Below, one piece after another: positions 1-7,257 of a DNA stretch of 20,855 nucleotides. The notes under the pieces were generated by a model. It saw only the letters and a list, made by a program, of their open reading frames with translations. It did no database searches and was not told the origin of the DNA. Within the stretch, counting starts at the first letter, position 1, and every line of letters begins with the position of its first letter. Source of the stretch: Lachnospiraceae bacterium UBA4380 (GTDB lineage Bacteria; Bacillota; Clostridia; Lachnospirales; Lachnospiraceae); assembly GCA_002390025.1 (NCBI GenBank), contig DGRU01000168.1:1-20855 (forward strand), given 5' to 3'. Both the position numbers and the translations under genes were made by a program.

Positions 1-415
1 TGTGGCGGATCTTGCCCTGGGCCTTTGCTTCCAGAAGACATTCATACATGCCGGTCCCGTCGCCGGGCTTATAGCACTGCTGTACGTTGTGGAGCTGGTA
101 GACGTCTATATAGTCGGTCTTCAGAAGTCCCAGGGAGGTCTCCAGATCTTTCCAGAAGACTTCCGGAGTCTTGGCGTGAGTCTTGGAAGTGATAATGATC
201 TCCTCCCGGTTGACAAAGCCCGTGCCGAAGGCCTCTCCCAGCTTCTCCTCGCTGTCGGAATAGCCCCTGGCGGTGTCAAAAAAGCGTATGCCGCCGCTGT
301 AGGCTTTGCGCAGGATCTTCACTGCTTCCTCTTTGGGAACGCGCTGGATGGGAAGGGCGCCGAAGCCGTTCTGGGGAACAACAATGCCTGTTTTTCCTAA
401 CTTGATCTGTTTCAT
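1..415 (-). CDS. Aldo/keto reductase, N-terminal part (3' end outside window)
   Basis: NAD(P)H-dependent carbonyl reductase of the aldo/keto reductase superfamily. The visible 138 codons start [20 protein letters not shown]. They contain the family's active-site segments in order: [12 protein letters not shown] (Asp and Tyr), a Lys in TSKTHAK, and QLHN (His), so the catalytic tetrad is present. The start is the ATG at 415, preceded by GGAGG with good spacing. The gene reads leftward out of the window, so the C-terminal half, including any cysteine motif of the iron-sulfur subclass, cannot be judged. About 350 bp of AT-rich DNA separate it from the MATE remnant. The substrate cannot be told from the sequence. 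Confidence 0.9.
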   Translation of the reverse strand, partial: MKQIKLGKTGIVVPQNGFGALPIQRVPKEEAVKILRKAYSGGIRFFDTARGYSDSEEKLGEAFGTGFVNREEIIITSKTHAKTPEVFWKDLETSLGLLKTDYIDVYQLHNVQQCYKPGDGTGMYECLLEAKAQGKIRH

Positions 416-683
416 GAGAGCCTCCATTCTGGGGCAGATGCCCTGCGGACAGTCTGCACGATATTTCTGTTTCTTTTTTTCATTTTTTAAAAATATCCAA
501 TTTTTACATTTCTTACATTTTGAGTGTCTGATTATTTTAAAAATAAAACATTTCGACAGTTCAAATGTTAGATAGCAGCTGTTCTCTCTGCAGAAGACGG
601 CTCATGAAGTAGTTGAACAGTTTTTTTGATGAGTGAATTCTATGGAAGCGGGGATCCCGCCTCTACTGCTGTTTTTTTCATAT
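416..683. other. AT-rich intergenic region, presumed promoter region of the aldo/keto reductase
   Basis: No convincing gene. The stretch 470-560 is very AT-rich. On the minus strand it holds TTGAAC followed about 18 bp later by TTTAAAAT, which could be a promoter for the leftward aldo/keto reductase, but the match is weak. The short frames here have no ribosome binding site or recognisable product. Confidence 0.4.
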
Positions 684-807
684 CAGGCCTGGTCACGCTC
701 TCTGGTCAGGTCCCGGACTCTTTTTGTCAGGCCTGCTCACGCTCTCGGGTCAGGTCCCGGGCACTTTTATGTCAGCCCTGCTCACGCTCTCGGGTCAGGT
801 CCCGGAC
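684..807. repeat. Three tandem copies (44-45 bp) of the MATE gene 3' end
   Basis: Units begin near 684, 728 and 773 and share a core reading CTCACGCTCTCGGGTCAGG (first unit slightly diverged: GGTCACGCTCTCTGGTCAGG). Read on the minus strand the rightmost unit encodes the last residues of the MATE remnant, RDLTREREQG plus stop. The other two units lie beyond the stop codon as non-coding copies. This looks like tandem duplication of a gene tail. Confidence 0.85.
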
Positions 808-1392
808 CCATTTGTATTTGTTGAAGTGGATCATGACCCAGGGGATCTTGCCCACTTCGTCCAGGCAGGTGCAGGCGTAAACGGCCAGCACGGGCCAGTG
901 GAAGAAAAAGGCGCCCGCTAGGGCCAGGGGGATGGCGATGCCCCACATGCTGACTGCCAGGCAGTACATGTCAAAGAGGGTGTCTCCGCCCCCGTCGAGG
1001 ACGCCGTTGATGGTGATGGTGTTGACGCTGCGGCCGATCATGTAGATGGCCATGATGACCATCATGACGGTCAGGTATCTGCGGGCTTCATCTGTGAGGA
1101 TGACAAAGCGGACCACGAAGGGGGTCACAGCCAGAACCAGGGCGGTGGAAAGAAGGCCGATGGCCCAGGAGACGTTTCTGAGCTTGATGCCGTAGCGCTT
1201 TCCCTGCTCGAGCTTGCCGGCGCCCAGCTCGTTGCCGACCATGATGCCGACTGTCATCTCCGCCTGGGCGACGCGGCCCAGCATCATGGCGTCCGCCGCC
1301 GCCACAGAGGCCAGCATCAGGTGCTGCAGGGCGATGGGCAGGGCCAGGTTGAACATACGGCTGTAAAAAATCTTGTTTTCGGCAGGCGTCAT
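772..1392 (-). pseudogene. MATE family efflux transporter, internally deleted
   Basis: A membrane protein of the MATE (multidrug and toxin extrusion) family, which exports cationic compounds using an ion gradient. The start (MTPAENKIFYSRMFNLALPI) matches the N-terminal helix of the family. After the first helix (to about residue 46) it jumps directly to VGIMVGNELGAGKLEQG, which belongs near the start of the second half of a normal transporter of roughly 440-450 residues. About 240 residues are therefore missing, although the reading frame stays open (206 aa). The remaining C-terminal half looks normal down to KYKWVRDLTR. With half the helices gone, transport is unlikely. An AAGGGAG lies upstream of the ATG. 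The 3' end is made of the tandem repeat at 684-807. Confidence 0.8.
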
Positions 1393-1423
1393 AATCTGGT
1401 AAGCTCCCTTTCGTGAGTCGCTG

Positions 1424-1499
1424 GGGATGGTTCTGATGAGTCACTGGAGACTCATTTTCAAGAGAAAATGAGTCAATCAGAACCGTCCCTCGTGACTCA
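1424..1499. repeat. Palindromic repeat (GGGACGGTTC family) at the SDR gene 3' end
   Basis: Outer arms GGGATGGTTCTGAT (1424-1437) and ATCAGAACCGTCCC (1476-1489) pair with one mismatch. Inner arms GACTCATTTTC (1449-1459) and GAAAATGAGTC (1464-1474) pair perfectly around a 4-nt loop. A further half copy (GTGACTCATTTTCC, to 1504) overlaps the last codons of the SDR gene. The same family recurs at 4966-5229 and 11206-11249. The hairpin could act as a terminator, though it lacks a clear U tract. Confidence 0.85.
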
Positions 1500-2279
1500 T
1501 TTTCCTGCCTTTTTGACCTGGAGCAGGTAGTTGACTCTGGTGGAGAGGTGCTCTCCCATGAGGCTGGAGGCCTTGACGACGGCGGGCATCTTTTTGCCGG
1601 GGATGACGATCATCCTGCCCTTGAGGGCGCCGTCCACGCCTTCTCTTGCCACTTGGGCGACGCCAATCTGTTTTCCGGAGACGGTGACGCCGGAGTTTTT
1701 GTTAAAGGCGGTGTCTGTGGGGCCGGGGCAGAGGCAGCTGACTTTGACGGGGCTCTTGGCCCGGCGCAGTTCCTCGTGGATGGCCTCGGTCAGACGGACA
1801 ACGTAGTTTTTGGAGGCATAGTAGCTGGAGAAGGTGGGGCCGGACATAAAGCCGGCGCAGGAGCCGACGTTCATGAGGACGCCGCGGCCTTTTTCCGCCA
1901 TGTCGCGCAGAAAGAGTTTGCTCAGGATGTGGACCGCGGTGACGTTGAGGTCGATCAGGTCCAGTTCCCTGTCCAGGTCTGTCTCCAGAAAGAGGCCGTA
2001 GACACCCATGCCGGCGTTGTTGGCGACAAAGTCGATGTTGTCTTTTCCCGCCTGTGCGCAGGCCTCTTCGTAGAGGCGGAAGCACTCTTTTCTTTTGGAA
2101 AGGTCCGCGGGAATCACCAGGACGGTGCGGTCCGGAAAGCATTTTTCCAGGCTTTTGCGGAGCTTTTCGAGTTTGTCTTCGCTGCGTGCCGTCAGGATCA
2201 GGTCATATCCCAGAAGGGCCAGATATTTGGCGATTTCCTTACCGATTCCGGCACTGGCGCCGGTCACAAGTGCATACAT
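1497..2279 (-). CDS. SDR family NAD(P)-dependent oxidoreductase
   Basis: Short-chain dehydrogenase/reductase of the classical type, 260 aa, the usual length. The cofactor-binding TGASAGIG lies at residues 6-13, NNAG at 87-90, and the catalytic Ser140, Tyr153 and Lys157 (YYASK) are all in place. The profile resembles the DltE-like or acyl-group SDRs common in Firmicutes, but the substrate is not evident. The start is the ATG at 2279, after AGGAGGT. The last two sense codons and the TGA stop (GGA AAA TGA) coincide with the start of the palindromic repeat to the left, so the repeat appears to have set the present C-terminus. The downstream neighbour on the same strand is the broken MATE gene. 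The spacer on the right (2280-2387) contains degenerate copies of the end of the next gene. Confidence 0.92.
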   Translation of the reverse strand: MYALVTGASAGIGKEIAKYLALLGYDLILTARSEDKLEKLRKSLEKCFPDRTVLVIPADLSKRKECFRLYEEACAQAGKDNIDFVANNAGMGVYGLFLETDLDRELDLIDLNVTAVHILSKLFLRDMAEKGRGVLMNVGSCAGFMSGPTFSSYYASKNYVVRLTEAIHEELRRAKSPVKVSCLCPGPTDTAFNKNSGVTVSGKQIGVAQVAREGVDGALKGRMIVIPGKKMPAVVKASSLMGEHLSTRVNYLLQVKKAGK

Positions 2280-2387
2280 TTTTACCTCCTAGGACGTTCT
2301 CATGTAAAGCGGACAGTTTCACTATGAGTTTGCTGCTCTCGTTTTAAATTCAGCGCTGTCACTGAATCCAATGATTTCACCGTGAGT

Positions 2388-3413
2388 TCAGCGCTCGTCG
2401 ATTTCAATAATGTGTTCCGCATGTTGGGGCAGGCTGGTGAGCCTGGCTGCGATGGATTCGGGCACGATGTAATAGGAGCCGATTTCCTCCAGGGGAACCC
2501 AGAGGAGCTCCTCGGCGACGCCGCGGGCGGTGACGGAATGGCACTCTAGGTTTTCCAGGGCAGGGCTGTCTTTCATGAGGTAGTAGGCGCCCAGTTCATG
2601 GATGTGGGTCCCGGTGACCTTTCCGTCAAAAAACTGTTCCTGGAAAAAAAGGAAGCGGTCGATCTGCAGGTCGACGCCGATTTCCTCCCGGACCTCACGG
2701 ACAACAGTCTCCTCGGTGGTCTCGTTGAAATGGACTCTCCCGCCAACGGTGTAATAATAGGGCTCCTCCTCGTTGTGCATGAGGAGAAGCTTGCCGTCGT
2801 GGATGATGATGGCTCCGACGCGGTAGTTGAAGGTGCCCTGTTTCATGCGGAAGGTCAGGTCGGTGCTGTCGGAAGCGTTATTGTATTCAAAATTGAGTTT
2901 GTCGTAAGTCCTGCCGCCGACTTGAAGGCCTCCTGTTTCAGTGGACATGAGGCGCATGCCGGCCTTCTCCATGGCCTTCCGTGAGCCGATGTTGGGGGCG
3001 GCGCACCAGGCTTTGATGCGGGGGATTTTTTCCTCCCGGGTCAGGTAGTCTAGAACTGCCTTGAGGGACTCGGCGGCTATGCCCTGTCCCCACAGGTCGG
3101 GGCGGACGCTGAGGCCCACCTCTGCGGTGCCGGCCTGAGGGTCATAGTCATAGGCCCCGATCGTGCCCGCAAAGACGGGGGCGGGGTCTTTTTTCAGTTC
3201 AATGGCCCAGCCGTAGAAGGATGTTTTTTCGTAGGAATCTATAAATTCGCGCACGGAGGATTCCGCCATTTCCAATGTCGCATAGGGATTCCATCCGGAG
3301 TATTCAAACATTTTTTCATCGGTTCCAAAGTATTGATGGAGGGGAGCCGCATCTTCCATCCGGTAGCGGCGCAGGCGCAGGCGCGCGGTTTCCAGTTCCC
3401 TGGTGCCTTTCAT
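2388..3413 (-). CDS. GNAT acetyltransferase-Nudix hydrolase fusion
   Basis: A two-domain, 341-aa protein. Residues about 5-175 form a GNAT N-acetyltransferase of the RimJ/RimL type, with the acetyl-CoA loop in LWGQGIA (107-113) and the N-terminal ETARLRLRRY strand. Residues about 190-341 form a Nudix hydrolase with a complete Nudix box at 225-247: Gly, Glu after five residues, then RE-V-REE-IGV. Nudix enzymes cleave nucleoside diphosphate derivatives; GNAT domains acetylate amines. The substrates are unknown. The ATG at 3413 has AAAGGA upstream and begins at the GNAT domain. An upstream TTG at 3464 would add 17 residues without homology or a good ribosome site, so it was not used. Sequence resembling the gene's end (AGCGCTGAA) recurs in the spacer beyond its stop. 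Confidence 0.9.
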   Translation of the reverse strand: MKGTRELETARLRLRRYRMEDAAPLHQYFGTDEKMFEYSGWNPYATLEMAESSVREFIDSYEKTSFYGWAIELKKDPAPVFAGTIGAYDYDPQAGTAEVGLSVRPDLWGQGIAAESLKAVLDYLTREEKIPRIKAWCAAPNIGSRKAMEKAGMRLMSTETGGLQVGGRTYDKLNFEYNNASDSTDLTFRMKQGTFNYRVGAIIIHDGKLLLMHNEEEPYYYTVGGRVHFNETTEETVVREVREEIGVDLQIDRFLFFQEQFFDGKVTGTHIHELGAYYLMKDSPALENLECHSVTARGVAEELLWVPLEEIGSYYIVPESIAARLTSLPQHAEHIIEIDER

Positions 3414-3532
3414 TCTTTTTTCCTTTCGGGTAGGTAGGGTCTTTGGGGTAAGCAGGGTATTCAATGCTGCAGGTCTGTCAGAGCCGTATGATGGGCGTTG
3501 CTGTATGCCTGCAAATGAGGTTGACGGGCGTC

Positions 3533-4240
3533 TCAGGCGTGGAGGAGGGAGGCGGGATTGCCCTGCAGGATGGAGTCCAGGTAGGCGCGGTCATAGTGGT
3601 GGAGCATATAGTCGACGCCGGGTGTGTAGGCGGGGGGTCTGTGTCCCATGCCGTGGGAATCGGACCCGATGAAGTCGACGAGGCGGTTTTCCAGGAGGGA
3701 CCGGGCGCGTTTGCGGATGCGGTCGTAGTTCTCCTGTTTGACGCTGTAGACATTCATCTGGATCAGGAAGCCCTCTCCGTGCAGTTCGCGGGCGGATTCC
3801 AGGTCAAAGTTGTGGTAGCGCTCGGCGTGGGCGATGATGGGCAGGTAGCCTGCTTGCTGCAGGCGGCGGAGACAGTAGAAAAAGGCTCTTTTTGATGCGT
3901 TGGGGAAAAATTCCGCCAGTACGTAGCGGGTCCCGTTCATGGTCGGATAGGTGCCGTTGCCCAGAAGCTTGATGATCATGTTCATATCGCTCTCGAAACA
4001 GAGGATCTCTGCGCCCAGGCCCAGCCTGACGGGGATCTGCCGTTCCTGAATGGCCGACTGAAGGTGGGCAAACTCCCTGCGGACTTCTTCAAATCCGTAG
4101 TCAAAGGCGCTGTTGTGGGGGGTCGCGATCACGGATGTCACGCCCTGCATCTGCGCGGTCTGCAGCATGCGCAGGGAATCTTCAATATTCTCCGCTCCGT
4201 CATCAACATCCGGAATAACATGAATATGAATGTCAACCAT
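3533..4240 (-). CDS. CpsB/CapC-type PHP-domain protein-tyrosine phosphatase
   Basis: A manganese-dependent PHP-family phosphatase of 235 aa, like CpsB/Wzb/YwqE, which dephosphorylates the bacterial tyrosine kinases that control capsule or exopolysaccharide export. The metal ligands are visible: HIH at residues 5-7, then IPDVDDG, ATPH (His42), GAEI (Glu78), AHAERY (His138) and SDSH (194-197). The ATG at 4240 has GGAG about 10 nt upstream. Unusually, no CapA/CapB kinase or polysaccharide genes are adjacent. It sits between the GNAT-Nudix fusion and a rhomboid protease, so the partner must be elsewhere or the role may differ. Confidence in the family is high and in the capsule role moderate. Confidence 0.88.
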   Translation of the reverse strand: MVDIHIHVIPDVDDGAENIEDSLRMLQTAQMQGVTSVIATPHNSAFDYGFEEVRREFAHLQSAIQERQIPVRLGLGAEILCFESDMNMIIKLLGNGTYPTMNGTRYVLAEFFPNASKRAFFYCLRRLQQAGYLPIIAHAERYHNFDLESARELHGEGFLIQMNVYSVKQENYDRIRKRARSLLENRLVDFIGSDSHGMGHRPPAYTPGVDYMLHHYDRAYLDSILQGNPASLLHA

Positions 4241-4312
4241 CTTTCCAATCTCCTGCCTGATAACAATGTCTTTTTTCCATGCAGATGCCTTCCTGAAAGG
4301 GTCTGCAGCAGC

Positions 4313-4894
4313 TCAATATTTTTTCTTATGCATGTTCAGGGCATAGCCTGCGCCTGCACCGACGAGTCCGCCGATAATGTGGGACAGGTTGGAAATGTTG
4401 TCTCTGACAAAAAGGCCTTCCGCGACCTGCTGTCCGATGAAGACCGCCGCCACTAGAATGAAGGTGAGCGGAATCTCGCCCTGTCTGAAATTCGCGAAGG
4501 AGGTCAGCAGGATAAAGGCGAAGACCACGCCGCTGGCGCCGCACAGGGCGCTGGCCGGGAACAGGACGAAATTGATGATCCCGGTGATCAGGGCTGTCAC
4601 GACGATGACCTTGAGGACCTTGTCGGAGCCGTATTTTTCCTCCAGCATGGGACCCAGCAGCAGGATGTAGGCCATATTTCCCACATAGTGGTCCCAGCCG
4701 CTGTGGCCCAGAACGTGTGTGAAGAGGCGCAGGTAGGTCAGCGGCGACAGCAGCGATGACCGATAGGTCATGAACAGGAGCTGGGTGCTGGCCCCGCCGG
4801 TCACCATGCCAAGGAGCAGCACCAGGCAGGCCAGGAAGACAAATCCCAGCGTTACCGGCGCGTTAAATGTGATTTTCAGCTTAAAATTCTTCAT
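4313..4894 (-). CDS. Rhomboid family intramembrane serine protease
   Basis: A 193-aa integral membrane protein with about six hydrophobic helices. It carries the rhomboid landmarks: HSGWDHYVGNM (residues 64-74, with the helix-2 His and Asn), CGASG with catalytic Ser121, and the catalytic His172 in SHIIGG. Rhomboids cleave transmembrane helices of other proteins within the lipid bilayer; the substrate is unknown. The length is that of a minimal bacterial rhomboid with no extra domain. The start at 4894 fits the N-terminal cytoplasmic tail (MKNFKLKITF), but its ribosome binding site is weak. To its right is a dense palindromic repeat array. The 72-bp gap to the CpsB-like gene on the left would allow co-transcription. 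Confidence 0.9.
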   Translation of the reverse strand: MKNFKLKITFNAPVTLGFVFLACLVLLLGMVTGGASTQLLFMTYRSSLLSPLTYLRLFTHVLGHSGWDHYVGNMAYILLLGPMLEEKYGSDKVLKVIVVTALITGIINFVLFPASALCGASGVVFAFILLTSFANFRQGEIPLTFILVAAVFIGQQVAEGLFVRDNISNLSHIIGGLVGAGAGYALNMHKKKY

Positions 4895-4965
4895 GTTTTT
4901 CTAGTATGTATGCCGCTCTGCGGGCAGGACACCGGGCGATGAGAATGACGAGTCTTCGAGAGTCT

Positions 4966-5229
4966 GAGTCTCCGGGGACGGATATGATGAGTCTCCGGGG
5001 ACGGTTCTCTCTGACTCATTTTCCGAAGAAAATGAGTCAAGGAAGAACCGTCCCCTGCGACTCATCAGAACCTTCCTCTGCGCTCATCAAAGCTGTCCCT
5101 TGTGACTCCTCAGAACCATTCCTTTTGACAACTTTTGACAACTTTGTCGCTGTCAGGGGAGGACATGCCTTTGGTGTCAAAGGAACCGTCCCCGTGACAA
5201 CTGTTGTCAAAGGAACCGTCCCCGTGACA
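4966..5229. repeat. Array of GGGACGGTTC-family palindromes and direct repeats
   Basis: Direct copies of GAGTCTCCGGGGACGG lie at 4966-4981 and 4989-5004. A large hairpin follows, with outer arms GGGGACGGTTCT (4997-5008) and AGAACCGTCCCC (5044-5055) and inner arms TGACTCATTTTC (5012-5023) and GAAAATGAGTCA (5028-5039). Degenerate pieces continue to about 5120. Two 25-bp direct repeats at 5175-5199 and 5205-5229 carry AAAGGAACCGTCCCCG between TGTCA and TGACA ends. The last copy runs into the PHP gene. The spacer between rhomboid and PHP genes is mostly this array. Confidence 0.88.
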
Positions 5230-5989
5230 GCTTTTGGAGCAGGCGCTGGCGGGGAATGCCGCACTTTGCCATGTATTGGTCTGCCTTGCGGATGACTTCG
5301 GGGGACAGGACGTGGTCCGGCCAGTGGGCGTCGGAGCCATAGATCACGGTGTTTCCTTCCTGGGCGGCTATTGTCCAGAAGGCGTCGCAGGGGTAATTGC
5401 GGTCCTGGCGGACACCCAGGAGGTTGAGTTCCAGGGGGATATCCTTTTCTTTGCAGTAGCGGCACAGCTTGCGCATCTCCTGCTGGTAGAGGGCGGGGTC
5501 GCCGCTGTGATTAATGAGGTCTGGATGGGCGAAGTAGATGAATTTGCCGGTCTCCAGGGCCTCCCTGCACTGGCTGCAGTAGAGGAGCAGGTCCTCGTCA
5601 CTGTGTCCGGGCTTTCCGTTGTAGCGGTCGCCCTCGTATTCGTTGTGGATGTAGTGCTGGCCCAGCAGGAGGTATTCGATGGGGTAGGGCTCCAGAAGCC
5701 GCAGGAGTCTCTCCCAGATCTGCGGATAGTATTCAACCTCCAGTCCCAGGAGGATCTCGATGTCATCGCGATACTCGTCGCGGAGTCTCAGGACGGTGTC
5801 CACGTAGTCCTCCAGCTGGGAGGGCAGCATCTTGTCAGGGCCGACATAACCATTGGGGAAGCATTGGGGGGTGTGGTCCGAAAAACCCAGGATCTGCAGG
5901 CCCGCCTCGATCGCGTTCTCGATATACTGTTTTTCAACCCCGTAGGCGTGGTTGCAGCGCCAGGTGTGGGTGTGGTAATTGGCGATCAT
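5207..5989 (-). CDS. PHP domain-containing phosphoesterase (histidinol-phosphatase-like)
   Basis: A metal-dependent hydrolase of the PHP superfamily, 260 aa. It has the ordered metal-binding motifs HTH (residues 6-8), NHAYG (His14), FSDHT (Asp38-His39), LGLEVEY (Glu84), GQHY (His112), AHPD (His155) and GSDAH (219-222). Histidinol phosphatase HisK has this architecture, but no other his genes are present, so a different phosphoester substrate is possible. The gene starts 3 bp after the stop of the upstream MBL hydrolase, so the two are almost certainly one operon and probably translationally coupled. The natural sequence appears to end around IPRQRLLQKL. The final SRGRFL and TGA stop are encoded by the downstream direct repeat, so this C-terminal tail is repeat-derived. 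Confidence 0.88.
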   Translation of the reverse strand: MIANYHTHTWRCNHAYGVEKQYIENAIEAGLQILGFSDHTPQCFPNGYVGPDKMLPSQLEDYVDTVLRLRDEYRDDIEILLGLEVEYYPQIWERLLRLLEPYPIEYLLLGQHYIHNEYEGDRYNGKPGHSDEDLLLYCSQCREALETGKFIYFAHPDLINHSGDPALYQQEMRKLCRYCKEKDIPLELNLLGVRQDRNYPCDAFWTIAAQEGNTVIYGSDAHWPDHVLSPEVIRKADQYMAKCGIPRQRLLQKLSRGRFL

Positions 5990-5992
5990 GTT

Positions 5993-6682
5993 TTACAGCT
6001 CCAGAAGGAATTCCTTTTTGTTGTAGGGTCTGTAGTGGCCGTCCACAATGGTCTTTGCGTCAAAACGGCTGACCTTTTCTTTGAACCGGTCCATCTTGTC
6101 AAAATCCATGTACCAGGAGGGAAATTCGCCCAGCTGGGCGTCTCCGACAAAAAGTACTCGGTCCTGCGGCACGTATACGAGAAGGGCATCCTCGGTGTGG
6201 GGCGATTCTGTATAGCAGAGTTCCACCCTGATGCCGCCCAGGTCGATGGTCCTGTCCCCCTGCAGTTCTTCGTCCGCAGGGACGACTTTGAGGGGGACGC
6301 CGCCCGAATATTCCCGGATGATACAGGGGTCGCTCTTGAGAAATCTCCTGCCGTATCCGGGGTCTTTGTCCAGGCGCTCTGCGATTTCCCGCAGGTGCAG
6401 GTTGGTCTCGGGACGGGCCAGGGTCCGGCCGTGTACTGCGTGCATGCCGTAGGTGTGGTCCCAGTGCCAGTGGGTAATCACGGTCAGGTCCGGCAGGGGC
6501 AGGCCTTCCCGGTCCAGAGCTTCATAAAAATCTTCGACGTGGGAGGAGGAATGCCCCGCATCTATGGCGAGCGCCATCTTTTCTCCGCGCACATAGCCCA
6601 GATTAGGGCGGTCCCTGAAGGGCTCCTGGGGGAGGATCCATGTATTTGCGCCGAGCTGCTGCAGCTGGTTTTTCCTGGGCAT
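5993..6682 (-). CDS. MBL-fold metallo-hydrolase
   Basis: A metallo-beta-lactamase-fold hydrolase of 229 aa. The signature HWHWDHT (residues 71-77) gives the HxHxDH zinc-binding motif. Later ligands fit ESPHTEDAL (His), FVGDAQLGE (Asp) and VDGHYRPY (His). This fold includes glyoxalase II, lactonases, phosphodiesterases and other hydrolases, and the exact substrate cannot be told. The start is the ATG at 6682, with the AGGAGG/GGTATC region just upstream. The gene directly precedes the PHP phosphoesterase with a 3-bp gap, suggesting that the two act on related phosphorylated or ester substrates. Three copies of a roughly 20-bp tandem repeat lie just upstream of its promoter-proximal end. Confidence 0.9.
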   Translation of the reverse strand: MPRKNQLQQLGANTWILPQEPFRDRPNLGYVRGEKMALAIDAGHSSSHVEDFYEALDREGLPLPDLTVITHWHWDHTYGMHAVHGRTLARPETNLHLREIAERLDKDPGYGRRFLKSDPCIIREYSGGVPLKVVPADEELQGDRTIDLGGIRVELCYTESPHTEDALLVYVPQDRVLFVGDAQLGEFPSWYMDFDKMDRFKEKVSRFDAKTIVDGHYRPYNKKEFLLEL

Positions 6683-6728
6683 TTTGATACCTCCGAAACC
6701 TCCTGAAAAAACAGGATTTATAAATCAT

Positions 6729-6790
6729 TAGCGGGATTGATTGATATAAAACGGGATTGATCGATCATTATCGGGATTATTCTTTATTTA
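6729..6790. repeat. Degenerate 20-21 bp tandem repeat between MBL and AIM24 genes
   Basis: Three copies of CGGGATTGAT-like units lie near 6732, 6752 and 6772. A fourth, more diverged copy (AGCGGCATTGG) runs into the end of the AIM24 remnant. The units are AT-rich with ATCATTA/TATAAA in between. Confidence 0.65.
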
Positions 6791-7146
6791 GCGGCATTGG
6801 CCCTTTTGGGCATTGTGGCGTTCAGCCAGGTATCGGTATTTGCCACAGGGCTCATCATGACTCTTCCGGTCCCCCGGTAGACGTTGACGAGGCCTTCTCC
6901 GCTCACGGCGGAGCCAAGCAGGGTCTTGGTGGATTTTTCTACGGTAAACTGGAGGTTGGAGGACCAGCAGACCGCCATATCGCCGTCGATCTTGATCTCG
7001 TCGTTTTCGAGGTCGACCACGATCAGTTCCTCTTCAGGAACGTTGCTCTCGAGAGCGGCAACGCCCTGTCCGGACAGGCTCAGGTTGAAGAGTCCTTCGT
7101 TACCCAGAACAGCGGAGGAAATATTAATCAAACTCCTCCCCGCCAA
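6784..7146 (-). pseudogene. AIM24 family protein, C-terminal remnant
   Basis: The open frame encodes the C-terminal half of an AIM24-family protein (a TRAP-like beta-sandwich fold). Typical segments are SSAVLGNEGLFNL, GVAALESN, NDEIKIDGDMAVCWS, LQFTVEKSTKTLLGSA and SGEGLVNVYRGTGRVMM. Family members are usually well over 200 aa; here only about 120 residues exist. The frame upstream becomes non-homologous and meets TAA at 7189-7191. No ATG precedes the conserved part; the only candidate start is TTG at 7146, without a good ribosome site. The first half of the gene has evidently been deleted. It lies between the MBL gene and the AAA ATPase. Confidence 0.75.
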
Positions 7147-7257
7147 TTTTCGCTTTGCGGCTTTATGTTTTGAATTTATTTTTTGTATTTACTAATTAGT
7201 TTTTTTATTCGTCTTTGTTTTTTGCTCTTTACTCAGAAGATTTGACCTTTTCCTAAT

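Noticed and set aside
1548..2327. 259-aa plus-strand open frame
   Set aside because: Antisense to the SDR gene, low-complexity translation (many Gly, Ala, Asp, Val), no start signal.
3414..3464. Upstream TTG start for the GNAT-Nudix protein
   Set aside because: It lacks a good ribosome site and adds residues outside the GNAT fold, while the ATG at 3413 has AAAGGA.
5037..5465. 142-aa minus-strand frame with GTVPLTT-like repeats
   Set aside because: Translation of the palindromic array and of an alternative frame of the PHP gene, not a real protein.
5234..6706. 490-aa plus-strand open frame
   Set aside because: It is antisense to the PHP and MBL genes, whose minus-strand products have full catalytic motifs. 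The plus frame has no domain or ribosome site; it is open because of GC-rich codon bias.
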